Shown piece by piece: positions 1-7,527 of a DNA stretch of 37,128 nt. The notes beneath the pieces were generated by a model. The model did no database searches and was not told where the DNA came from. It worked only from the letters and a program-made list of their open reading frames with translations. The position numbers were made by a program, and so were the translations under genes. The stretch comes from Verrucomicrobiota bacterium. GTDB lineage: Bacteria > Verrucomicrobiota > Verrucomicrobiia > Limisphaerales > JADLHS01. Each line of letters opens with the position of its first letter. Position 1 is the first letter of the stretch. Location of the stretch: assembly GCA_025350905.1 (NCBI GenBank), contig JANXWY010000195.1, forward strand, positions 1 through 37,128. The letters run 5' to 3'.

Positions 1-56
1 ACGGCTCGCAGCGCGAGCCGTTCTACCACACTGCCCGCCACTTCCAGTCGCACCCG
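1..56. repeat. Partial copy of a palindromic intergenic repeat, cut by the window edge
   Basis: Bases 1-21 form a perfect hairpin: 9-base arms at 1-9 and 13-21 around the loop AGC. From base 1 to about 56 the sequence matches the right half of the longer element at 9179-9344 (hairpin, then TTCTACCACACTG, then a CGCCACTTCC-type tail). Both copies end just beyond the stop codon of a minus-strand gene. The left half lies outside the window. No transposase is visible, so this is a non-autonomous or REP-like repeat. The similarity is seen directly; the class is inferred. Confidence 0.75.
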
Positions 57-58
57 GT

Positions 59-1120
59 TCACTTGATTTCCAGCAAGGGGCGGTGGAAAACCCACGCCAA
101 CCCGCGCGCCAATCGCTCCGGCAGATGATCGCCGTGGCCCCCGGGTGGTTCGTAGAACGCGCACCGTGCCGGGCGTTCGCGCAGCACGTCGTAAAGCTTC
201 CGGGCGCCGATGTTGGCCTGGAAACTATCCTGCGCGGCGCCTTCGAGATAGATGGCCTGCTGCGGGTCGAAGGCGCTGTGGTCGCGCTGCACTATCGTGA
301 GCGGGTCGTTGTCGAGCCACCGCTGCCAAACTTTTTCGCGGAACTGGCCCTTGGCATCGTAGAGCCACTCGAATTCTCCCGGATGCCGGTGGCCGGTGGC
401 GGCGTAGGCCGCCGACAGGCCCAGCGCGTAGGTCAAATCGCCGTCGGTGGGCAAAGGGCTCGTCATTTCTGCGGCCATGCAGGCCGTGATCGCCGCCAGC
501 GGAACCTTGGAAACGCCCGGCACCTGGACCAGCGTTAGATGCGACAACGGGAAATCGGAATCGGGACTGAGCGCAACGACGCCCGCGAAAAGTTTCGGCC
601 GCAGCATCCCCAAACGCAGGGCGCCAAATCCGCCGCTCGAGTGACCGGCAACGATGCGCTGCGGATGGGTCGTGGTTATGTGATAACGCGCTTCGACCAA
701 CGAGACAATTTCGTCGCAGATGTAGTCGGCGTAATTTCCTTGGGCGGGGGAGTTGAGATATTGACTGCCGCCCCAGCGATTGCGCCCGTCCACGACCACG
801 AACAGAACGGGTGTCACTTGCTCCGCCAGTTTTTGGGTGAAGCGAGTCCACGCGGTCGCGTCTTTGATGAATTGGTCCGAAGCACTGCCGTAGCCGGGGA
901 GATAGTACACCACCGGCAACGCGGCGTGATTTGTGATTTGGTCGGGGACAAAAATGGCGACGCGGCGAGTCACGGGATCGTGGAGCGGATTATTTTGGAG
1001 GACCCGGCTGGCGAACTCGATCACCTCCAGCCGGGCTTCCGCCCGCGCGGAATTCCAGCCGGCCAGGCAAAGCATTCCGAGCGCGCAGCCAAGCCGGTGG
1101 ATCAGGGGATTTGGCTTCAC
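59..1120 (-). CDS. Secreted alpha/beta-hydrolase esterase (esterase D/Fes-like family)
   Basis: A 353-residue protein. The GTG start at 1120-1118 is chosen because it overlaps the mgtE stop as GTGA and gives a clean signal peptide: a basic start (KPNPLIHR), a hydrophobic stretch, and a likely Ala-x-Ala cleavage near residue 29. An upstream extension would read back through mgtE in another frame. The mature part looks like the PF00756 esterase fold. It has an oxyanion-side YYLPGYG segment, the nucleophile elbow G-H-S-S-G-G with Ser161, and a C-terminal G-G-H-G-D-H segment supplying the probable catalytic His. The family hydrolyses carboxylic esters, including siderophore, feruloyl and acyl-sugar esters; the substrate cannot be read from the sequence. 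The overlap suggests translational coupling to mgtE, although no functional link is obvious. The repeat at 1-56 follows the stop codon immediately. Confidence 0.82.
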   Translation of the reverse strand: MKPNPLIHRLGCALGMLCLAGWNSARAEARLEVIEFASRVLQNNPLHDPVTRRVAIFVPDQITNHAALPVVYYLPGYGSASDQFIKDATAWTRFTQKLAEQVTPVLFVVVDGRNRWGGSQYLNSPAQGNYADYICDEIVSLVEARYHITTTHPQRIVAGHSSGGFGALRLGMLRPKLFAGVVALSPDSDFPLSHLTLVQVPGVSKVPLAAITACMAAEMTSPLPTDGDLTYALGLSAAYAATGHRHPGEFEWLYDAKGQFREKVWQRWLDNDPLTIVQRDHSAFDPQQAIYLEGAAQDSFQANIGARKLYDVLRERPARCAFYEPPGGHGDHLPERLARGLAWVFHRPLLEIK

Positions 1121-2514
1121 AGCAGCGTCCCGTGCAGAATCTGATACGCGATGGAAAAATAAATTACCAACCCGGTCACATCCACCAGGGTGGCGACGAA
1201 CGGGGCGGACGCGGCTGCCGGATCGAATCCCAAGCGGCGCAGGATGAACGGCAACATGGAGCCGGCCACACTGCCGAACAAGACCACGCCCACCAAGCTG
1301 CATGCGACGGTCACGGCGACGAGGCCGTAATGGGGGCCATACACCTGTTCCTTGTGCGGCCAGAGTAAAATTCGCATCAAGGCGATGGACGCCAGGACGC
1401 AACCCAACGCGCAGCCGGCGACGAGTTCCCGCTTCATCACGCGCCACCAGTCGCCGAGGGAGATGTCGCGGACCGCCAGCGCCCGGATAATGAGCGAGGT
1501 GGCTTGCGAACCGGAATTGCCCCCGCTGGAAATAATGAGCGGCACGAACAGGGCCAGCACCACGGCTTTGGCGATTTCGTCCTCGAAATAACCCATGGCG
1601 GTGGCGGTGAACATTTCCCCGACAAACAGGACGGCCAGCCAGCCGGCGCGTTTTTGGATCATCGAGAACAACCCGATCTTCAGGTACGGCGCGTCCAACG
1701 CCTCCATACCGCCGAGTTTTTGAATGTCCTCGGTGGCCTCCTTTTCCGCGAGATCGAGCACATCGTCCACGGTGATCACCCCGACCAGCACGGCCTTGGA
1801 GTCGGCCACCGGCAGCATCGTGACGTCGTATTTTTTGAACGCGGCAATCGCCGTCTCCTGATCATCCGTCGCGCGCAACGCGAGATTTTGGTTTTCGAGC
1901 AGCTCGGTCACGGGGGTTTGGGGATCGGCGACCACCAGGTTGCGCAGGCGCACGTAATCCACCAACCGGCCCTGGTCGTCCACCACGTAGAGCTGATTCA
2001 TGGAATTCCGTTTGTCCGGCTCGCGGCGAAGCTGGGCGAGAACTTCCCCCGCGTTCCAGTTTTGTTTGATGGCGACGTACTCCGGGGTCATGCGCCGGCC
2101 GATCGAACTTTTGGGATAACCTAGCAGGTCCGTGGCGATTTTGCGTTCCGCGGGCGACAGCAGGTTCAGCAACTTCTGCGTCGCGGCGGAGGGGAGTTCC
2201 TCCAACAGGGCCGTGCGATCGTCCGGCGCAATGTCATTGAGGATCTGGGCGACTTGCTCCGAGCCAAGCGCCTGCAACATTTGCTCCTGATCTTCGACGC
2301 TGAGATGTTCAAAGACCTCGGCGGCGAGATTCCGGGGCAGGATGCGCAACAACACGGCCTCGTCGTCGGGGCGGAGGTCGGTGAAGATCTCCGCAATATC
2401 CGGGGCCGGAAACTCGCAGAGGATCTCGCGGAGCTGATTGAAACTGCGCTGGCGAATCAACTCGGCGAGTTCGGGCTTGAGCAAACTACCAATCACCAAG
2501 CTACTCAACGGCAA
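1117..2514 (-). CDS. mgtE: Magnesium transporter MgtE
   Basis: A 465-residue inner-membrane Mg2+ channel, close to the usual ~450. The start is set at the TTG at 2514 because GGAG lies five bases upstream and the protein then opens with the family's N-terminal region; longer readings add only low-complexity Pro/Gly-rich sequence. The layout is canonical: an N-terminal helical superhelix (about residues 15-125, with E-L-P-S-A-A-T-Q-K-L-L), two CBS domains (about 130-260) that bind Mg2+ and nucleotide to gate the pore, a connecting helix, then a five-helix pore domain from about 285. The pore signature G-G-N-S-G-S-Q is at 331-337. It is the first gene of a two-gene unit with the esterase (4-bp overlap) and diverges from the leuA leader. 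No Mg2+-sensing riboswitch was recognised upstream. Confidence 0.93.
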   Translation of the reverse strand: MPLSSLVIGSLLKPELAELIRQRSFNQLREILCEFPAPDIAEIFTDLRPDDEAVLLRILPRNLAAEVFEHLSVEDQEQMLQALGSEQVAQILNDIAPDDRTALLEELPSAATQKLLNLLSPAERKIATDLLGYPKSSIGRRMTPEYVAIKQNWNAGEVLAQLRREPDKRNSMNQLYVVDDQGRLVDYVRLRNLVVADPQTPVTELLENQNLALRATDDQETAIAAFKKYDVTMLPVADSKAVLVGVITVDDVLDLAEKEATEDIQKLGGMEALDAPYLKIGLFSMIQKRAGWLAVLFVGEMFTATAMGYFEDEIAKAVVLALFVPLIISSGGNSGSQATSLIIRALAVRDISLGDWWRVMKRELVAGCALGCVLASIALMRILLWPHKEQVYGPHYGLVAVTVACSLVGVVLFGSVAGSMLPFILRRLGFDPAAASAPFVATLVDVTGLVIYFSIAYQILHGTLL

Positions 2515-2740
2515 TTCATCTCCAGACGCAAAACAAAACGTCGCGGCCGGGGCCGGTTGGAGCGGGTCTGGACACGGCGCCCGCCCCGGCGGGAAGGGGA
2601 ATGGCTCGGAAGCGGTTTGGCTTGGTGGTCGGCCCACCAACAGCAAATGATGAGCGCGGCTGGGGCCACCGGCGCCCGGCCGTTTCCTGGGGGCAACAAA
2701 TAAATTGACCCGCCCGTTGCCGGCGAGTTAAGGTGCGCCT
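2515..2740. other. Divergent intergenic region between mgtE and the leuA leader
   Basis: This 226-bp stretch must hold the promoters for mgtE (minus) and the leu leader (plus). The mgtE-proximal part is GC-rich and low in complexity and can be read as a Pro/Gly-rich extension of mgtE, which I do not accept as coding. Near the leader I see TTGACC at 2705-2710 and TAAATT at 2701-2706 as possible promoter elements, but neither forms a convincing -35/-10 pair with suitable spacing. AAGG at 2730-2733 is a plausible ribosome-binding site for the leader peptide. Confidence 0.4.
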
Positions 2741-2812
2741 GTGAGTCGCAATTTGAATCTGAACCTGCTGCTAAATGAGCTGCTTCCGGGCCGCGCGGTA
2801 GCTGGGTTCTAA
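2741..2812 (+). CDS. leuL: Leucine-rich leader peptide of the leuA attenuator
   Basis: A 23-codon reading frame: GTG start, TAA stop at 2810-2812, and AAGG seven bases upstream of the start. Seven of the 23 residues are leucine (positions 5, 7, 9, 10, 11, 14 and 15). They include a run of three consecutive Leu codons at 2765-2773 and a pair at 2780-2785, using TTG, CTG, CTA and CTT. The Asn-Leu alternation before the run is unusual. The peptide sits 177 bp upstream of a 2-isopropylmalate synthase and directly before a terminator that overlaps an alternative stem. In known leu attenuators (Enterobacteria, Actinobacteria) such a peptide measures charged tRNA-Leu supply: stalling at the Leu codons favours read-through. 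Too short to find by homology; the call rests on composition and position. The name leuL is by analogy. Confidence 0.82.
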   Translation: MSRNLNLNLLLNELLPGRAVAGF

Positions 2813-2838
2813 TTGCACGACGAGAATTTCGAGAACCC
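2804..2838 (+). promoter_or_regulatory. Antiterminator stem of the leucine attenuator
   Basis: GGGTTCT at 2804-2810 pairs perfectly with AGAACCC at 2832-2838. The stem continues as AATT (2811-2814) with AATT (2825-2828), leaving a three-base bulge and a ten-base loop, for about 11 pairs in all. The right arm uses bases 2834-2838, which are also the base of the terminator's left arm, so the two structures exclude each other. The left arm covers the last codons of the leader peptide (GGG TTC T). A ribosome that finishes the peptide would therefore mask it, while one stalled at the upstream Leu codons would leave it free. The pairings are read directly; the mechanism is inferred from the classical model. 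Confidence 0.78.
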
Positions 2839-2865
2839 CACTGCCAGCCCGGCGGTGGGGTTTTT
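2834..2865 (+). terminator. Rho-independent terminator of the leucine attenuator
   Basis: The left arm AACCCCACTGCC (2834-2845) pairs with GGCGGTGGGGTT (2851-2862) in a 12-bp stem with one G-U pair and the loop AGCCC. The T tract at 2861-2865 begins in the last stem bases and is followed by GTTTG. It lies 22 bases after the leader stop codon and about 120 bases before the leuA start, so it would cut the transcript before the structural gene. This is the strongest intrinsic terminator I found in the window. Confidence 0.88.
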
Positions 2866-2944
2866 GTTTGGTTCGATCAGAATTTTTGCCACGCTCGCGA
2901 GCTGGAACGCTGGAGCTGAGGTTTTGGATTTAGAAGAAGATTAC

Positions 2945-2968
2945 GATTAAGAGCAAGATTAAGAGCAA
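2945..2968 (+). repeat. Two tandem copies of a 12-bp unit before leuA
   Basis: GATTAAGAGCAA occurs twice in direct succession (2945-2956 and 2957-2968), preceded by the related AGAAGAAGATTAC. The purine-rich segment lies in the untranslated region just upstream of the leuA start, after the attenuator terminator. It could act as a ribosome-standby or spacer sequence, or simply be a short tandem duplication; no function can be assigned. Confidence 0.6.
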
Positions 2969-2988
2969 ACGCAGCCAAAGGCCCGATT

Positions 2989-4644
2989 ATGTTGAAAGAT
3001 CCGTCCCAAAAATATCGACCGTTCCCGCCGGTGGTGTTGCCCGACCGGCAATGGCCCAACCGGGTGCTGACGCGCGCGCCGCGCTGGTGCAGCGTGGATC
3101 TCCGGGATGGCAACCAGGCGCTCGCCGTGCCGATGAACGTTTCGCAAAAGCTCGAACTGTTCACCACGCTCGTGAAGTGCGGGTTCAAGGAAATCGAAGT
3201 CGGCTTCCCATCCGCGTCGAACACCGAGTTCACGTTCAACCGCCGGCTGATTGACGAACAGCGCGTGCCCGCCGACGTCTGGATGCAGGTGCTCGTGCAG
3301 GCGCGCGAGGATTTGATCGAGCGTACCTTCGAATCGCTCGTGGGCGCCAAGAAAGTAATCATTCATTTGTACAACTCCACCTCCCCGGCGCAACGCCGCG
3401 TGGTCTTTGGCAAGTCGAAGGACGAAATCAAGGCGATGGCGGTCAACGGTGCGAAGTTGATCCAAGCGCGTTTGCCGCGGCTCCGGGGCGCGGAGGTCCG
3501 GCTCCAGTATTCCCCGGAAAGCTTCAGCATGACGGAAGTTGAGTTTGCCAAGGAAATTTCCGAGGCGGTGATGGACGTCTGGCAGCCGACGCCGGAGCGG
3601 CCCATGATTTTGAATCTGCCGGACACCGTCGAAGTGGCCATGCCCAACGTGTATGCGGATCAGATTGAGTGGATGTGCCGGCACCTTAAACGTCGGGACG
3701 CGCTCGTCATCAGCTTGCACACGCACAACGATCGCAGCACCGGAGTGGCGGCCACGGAGTTGGGCCTGCTCGCCGGGGCGGACCGTGTCGAAGGCACGCT
3801 CTTCGGGAACGGTGAGCGCACCGGCAATCTCGACCTCGTCATCGTGGCGATGAATCTCTACATGCACGGCATTGATCCGAAGCTCGACTTTGGCGACCTC
3901 AATGCCATCCGCGACGTCTACGAACGCTGCACCGGCATGACGGTGCCGGAGCGTCAGCCGTACGGGGGCGAATTGGTATTCACCGCGTTCAGCGGTTCGC
4001 ATCAGGATGCCATCAACAAGGGATTGGCGGAACGGGAACGCGGCGGGCCGGCGCATTGGGACGTGCCGTATCTCACGATCGACCCCACGGACATCGGCCG
4101 CGAATACCGGGAGGTCATCCGCGTCAACTCCCAGTCCGGCAAGGGCGGCGTGGCGTATTTGCTGGAGACGGAGTTCGGCATCTTGCTGCCCAAGGAACTG
4201 CAGCGGGAGTTCGGACCGATTGCGAATGAGATCGTGGACAGGCTCGGACGCGAAGTTAGCGGCGCCGAATTGAAGACGATGTTCTGGCGCGAATATATTG
4301 AGCGCCCGCAGCCGTGGGCTTTGCAAGGCTTCGAGACGGAGAGTAAGGATGGCGTCGTGAAGTGCCGGGTCAAGCTGCTGCGCGACGGCCAGCCGGTGGC
4401 GTTTTCGGGCGAAGGGAATGGGCCGCTTGCGGCGCTGGTGCACGGTTTCAGCACCGCCGGCGTGCCGCGCTTCGAGATTGCCAATTACAGCGAACACGCC
4501 CTGAGCGCCGGGGAGGAGGCCAGCGCCATCGCTTACATCCAGATCAAACCCGCCGGCGGGAAATCCCGCTGGGGCGCGGGCGTGGACACGAACATCGAAC
4601 TCGCCTCGGTCCGCGCCGTGCTGAGTGCGCTGAACCGGTCTTGA
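2989..4644 (+). CDS. leuA: 2-isopropylmalate synthase, long (LeuA type 2) form
   Basis: A 551-residue cytosolic enzyme for the first committed step of leucine synthesis: acetyl-CoA plus 2-oxoisovalerate gives 2-isopropylmalate. The N-terminal TIM barrel carries the DRE-TIM metallolyase signature D-L-R-D-G-N-Q (residues 37-43). Metal ligands lie in H-T-H-N-D (244-248), followed by the G-N-G-E-R-T-G-N loop. The final ~110 residues (from about W-A-L-Q-G-F) match the LeuA regulatory domain that binds leucine for feedback inhibition. The opening motif R-A-P-R-W-C-S-V-D-L and the length point to the fungal/actinobacterial long form (TIGR00970 type) rather than the ~515-residue E. coli type. The ATG at 2989 follows AAAGG. 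Expression is probably controlled by the leader and attenuator at 2741-2865. No other leu gene follows, so leuBCD must lie elsewhere. Confidence 0.94.
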   Translation: MLKDPSQKYRPFPPVVLPDRQWPNRVLTRAPRWCSVDLRDGNQALAVPMNVSQKLELFTTLVKCGFKEIEVGFPSASNTEFTFNRRLIDEQRVPADVWMQVLVQAREDLIERTFESLVGAKKVIIHLYNSTSPAQRRVVFGKSKDEIKAMAVNGAKLIQARLPRLRGAEVRLQYSPESFSMTEVEFAKEISEAVMDVWQPTPERPMILNLPDTVEVAMPNVYADQIEWMCRHLKRRDALVISLHTHNDRSTGVAATELGLLAGADRVEGTLFGNGERTGNLDLVIVAMNLYMHGIDPKLDFGDLNAIRDVYERCTGMTVPERQPYGGELVFTAFSGSHQDAINKGLAERERGGPAHWDVPYLTIDPTDIGREYREVIRVNSQSGKGGVAYLLETEFGILLPKELQREFGPIANEIVDRLGREVSGAELKTMFWREYIERPQPWALQGFETESKDGVVKCRVKLLRDGQPVAFSGEGNGPLAALVHGFSTAGVPRFEIANYSEHALSAGEEASAIAYIQIKPAGGKSRWGAGVDTNIELASVRAVLSALNRS

Positions 4645-4818
4645 ATCCATGCACCAAGCTAGCCCACGTTTTTTGCCGTCGCCACGCTCGCGCTTATGGC
4701 GAAACGGAGCCCAAAGCCGTCGAGCCCGGAGCGGGAGGGCCGGCTCGGATTTATGCGGCGTGTAGTCCCCCTGGCCACTCAGCAGCATCGCGAGTCACCC
4801 CTTTACCGATGGCTGACT

Positions 4819-7473
4819 ATGAGAGATGATGTCCGCGTGCGCATTTGGAATCGCCTTGCCGGCGCGGTTTTCGGCAGCGTTGTGCTGGCGACCCGCGTGT
4901 TCGCGGGCGGCAGCGGCCTGAACGTCGCCGTGGTGGTCAATCAGATCAGCCCCGACTCCGTCGAACTGGGCAATTACTACTGCGAGCAGCGCGGCGTGCC
5001 CCCGCAGAATCTGCTTCGGGTCAACTGGGCCGGGGGCAACACCGCGTGGACGACCGCCGACTTCGAATCGTATTTGCGCACGCCGTTCACCACCATGTTG
5101 GCCGAGCGCCAGCTCACGAACCAGATTGACGTCGTCTTGCTCAGTATGGATCTCCCGTATCGCGTCACGCTGACGACCGGCGACTCGGCGACCAGCGGCG
5201 TGAATAGCACCACGGCGGCGTTGTTTTATGGCTTCAAGCCGGACGGTTGCTCCAGTAGCTGTCCGGCGGGTTATCCGTCGTGCAATCTGGCGCCGGCCAG
5301 CACCAATCTCTACGCGGGCAGTGAAGACATTTTTCGCTCCACCCCGCCCCTCAGCGCAAGCAGCAATTCGTGGCTGGTGATGATGTTGACTTCGAGCAAT
5401 CTCGCGCTGGCCAAGCAGGTCGTGGATCGTGGGGTGGCCAGCGACGCCAGCGCGCCGACGCAGAAGGTTTACCTGGCGAAAGGGACGGACCGCTTGCGTA
5501 ATATCCGGCATTACCTGTTCGATGATGTCGTGCTCAACACCCGCATTCTGGGGGCTGCGCGGGTGGTCCGAACCAACGTCTCGGATCCAACCAGTTTGGG
5601 CGTGATCCAGGGATATCAATGTGGCGAACAGGTTTTCTCCCTGAGTGCGAGCAATTTTCTTCCCGGTGCGTTGGTGGACAACCTGACCTCCTATGGCGGA
5701 TTGATTTTTCAGGAGAGTGGCCATACCGACGCCTTGGATTGCCTCAATGCCGGGGCCACGGCCAGCCATGGCACGGTGGTCGAACCGTGCGCTTACTTGC
5801 AAAAATTTCCTTCCCCCCAACTCTTCTTTTATCAGGCGCGTGGCTTCAGTGCAGTGGAAAGTTATTACCAAAGCCTTACGAACCCGTACCAAGGGCTGCT
5901 GCTGGGCGAACCCTTGGCGGCGCCCTTCGCCGCGCCGGCCTCTGGCGCGTGGCTGAATCTTCCGGTTGGCGCCGGACTGGCGGGGACCACGAATCTCACC
6001 GTGCAATTCCAGGCGGGGGCCGCAGGCGGACCGTTGCAACAGGTGGACTTGTTTATCGATGGGTTGTGGGCGCAAACGCTCACCAATTTGCCGCCGCAAC
6101 CGAACAATATCCTCTATGTCACCCTGAACGGCGTGCAGACCAACTACCCCGTGCCGGCCAATGCCAGCCTGCAATCGGTGGCGAGCAATTTGACGTTGCG
6201 GCTGAGCGCCACCGCTTTTACCAATGCCACCAAAGTGGTCGCGTACGCGTATGGCGACCGGATCGAATTGCAATCGCTCGACCGCGCCCGCGCCGGCGCG
6301 GCCACCACCTTGGTCACGAGTAATTATCCAGGTGCGGCCGGGGTCCTGACCACCCGCGCCAAAGCCGCCCGCCCGGATTTTCTGGATCGCGTGGCGCAGG
6401 GGCTGCGCTCGTATGTGGTCACCAACGCGCTGGGCAGCAATCTTCCTCCCGGCAGTTGGATGCAAGCCATGGTGTTTAAGACCAACGGCAGCGTGGTCAC
6501 CACGGCGGTCACGAATGCCAGCAGCACCAATACGCTCCGACTTTTGGCCCACGAGTTGTTCGATCGGCTCAACACCAACGCGGCCCTGGTGGCCGCGGAT
6601 GGGATTCTGGTGGACAACATCAACCTGCACGAAGATCCGCCGTTCGCTCAGTATATTTATGGCTACAATGATCACTCCGGCGAGTTCGACGTGCTGGCGC
6701 GAAGCCCGGGCTGGTTGGAAGCCCAGATCAGCGTGCGTTTCACCAGTTCGTCGGGTTTGGCTTTCACGCCGGGGACCACCAAGCAACTGGACGAAAATCT
6801 AACCGACCTCCGCCCGCGCAACCACCTTTACCTCACCACCGGGCTGACCAACCTGAATCTTACTTTCCCCTTCAATACCACCACCATCGCCGACGGCTAC
6901 CACGAACTGGCCGCCGTCGCTTACGAGGGCAGCCACGTGCGCACGCAGAAGCGCATCGCTCAAAACGTGCGCCTCCAGAATCATGCCTGGTCCGCCACGC
7001 TCAGCACCCTCCTCGGAGGTACGAACACCGGGCTCGAGGCCACGCTGCAGTTCGCCGTCGTGGCCAGCACCAACAACATTACGCAGATCGAGTTCTTCAC
7101 CACGGGCGGGCGGTTCGCGACTGCAAATAATGTCAACTCGACCACGTTCGCCATCGCCGCCAGCTATCTCGGCCTCGGCTTGCATCCGTTCTGCGCCCTC
7201 GTCACGCGCAACGATGGCCAACAGTACCGCACGGAAACAAAATGGCTGCGCATTGTCGGCACGGAGCCGCCTTTTAGCGTGTCCCTGCTGGGGACGGTCC
7301 CAACCTTGACCTGGCCGGCCTCGGCGGGGCGGTCGTATCAAGTCTTGAGTGGGACGGACCTGACCAATACCTTCCTCCCGCGCGCGGCGGTGACGCCTAC
7401 CAATTCCACGGGCCGGTGGTCGGAGACGAATGACGCGGCGCCGCAACGCTTTTATCGGGTCGCGACCCCTTGA
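4819..7473 (+). CDS. Exported TIGR03790-family protein with C-terminal beta-sandwich and FYRV module
   Basis: An 884-residue protein. The ATG at 4819 is chosen because a signal peptide begins there (MRDDVRVR, then a hydrophobic run, cleavage after about V-F-A). An upstream in-frame ATG at 4696 would bury that signal. The block of about residues 30-400 matches the TIGR03790 family of unknown function: V-A-V-V-V-N near its start, then L-G-N-Y-Y-C, R-G-V-P, N-L-L-R-V-N-W, and later F-Q-E-S-G-H-T-D. The cysteines in the C-S-S-S-C-P-A-G-Y-P-S-C segment may form disulfides outside the cell. The rest is Thr/Asn-rich beta-sandwich, and the last ~70 residues form a module ending F-Y-R-V-A-T-P that recurs in other exported proteins here. 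The weak ribosome-binding site leaves the start uncertain. It lies 54 bp upstream of the STN-subtilase gene on the same strand, so the two may be co-expressed. No function is assigned. Confidence 0.82.
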   Translation: MRDDVRVRIWNRLAGAVFGSVVLATRVFAGGSGLNVAVVVNQISPDSVELGNYYCEQRGVPPQNLLRVNWAGGNTAWTTADFESYLRTPFTTMLAERQLTNQIDVVLLSMDLPYRVTLTTGDSATSGVNSTTAALFYGFKPDGCSSSCPAGYPSCNLAPASTNLYAGSEDIFRSTPPLSASSNSWLVMMLTSSNLALAKQVVDRGVASDASAPTQKVYLAKGTDRLRNIRHYLFDDVVLNTRILGAARVVRTNVSDPTSLGVIQGYQCGEQVFSLSASNFLPGALVDNLTSYGGLIFQESGHTDALDCLNAGATASHGTVVEPCAYLQKFPSPQLFFYQARGFSAVESYYQSLTNPYQGLLLGEPLAAPFAAPASGAWLNLPVGAGLAGTTNLTVQFQAGAAGGPLQQVDLFIDGLWAQTLTNLPPQPNNILYVTLNGVQTNYPVPANASLQSVASNLTLRLSATAFTNATKVVAYAYGDRIELQSLDRARAGAATTLVTSNYPGAAGVLTTRAKAARPDFLDRVAQGLRSYVVTNALGSNLPPGSWMQAMVFKTNGSVVTTAVTNASSTNTLRLLAHELFDRLNTNAALVAADGILVDNINLHEDPPFAQYIYGYNDHSGEFDVLARSPGWLEAQISVRFTSSSGLAFTPGTTKQLDENLTDLRPRNHLYLTTGLTNLNLTFPFNTTTIADGYHELAAVAYEGSHVRTQKRIAQNVRLQNHAWSATLSTLLGGTNTGLEATLQFAVVASTNNITQIEFFTTGGRFATANNVNSTTFAIAASYLGLGLHPFCALVTRNDGQQYRTETKWLRIVGTEPPFSVSLLGTVPTLTWPASAGRSYQVLSGTDLTNTFLPRAAVTPTNSTGRWSETNDAAPQRFYRVATP

Positions 7474-7527
7474 CCACCCGCAATTGAACACGTCGGATGA
7501 TTCGGCGTCCAACCCACATTGAATTCG

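Noticed and set aside
2515-2646. N-terminal extension of MgtE to an ATG at 2646
   Set aside because: The added residues are low-complexity Pro/Gly-rich and match no part of MgtE; the TTG at 2514 has GGAG at good spacing.
2959-4788. Long minus-strand ORF of about 609 codons opposite leuA
   Set aside because: It is a mirror frame of a high-GC gene; the plus-strand leuA is unambiguous. The same applies to the long antisense frames opposite the giant gene and the TIGR03790 gene.
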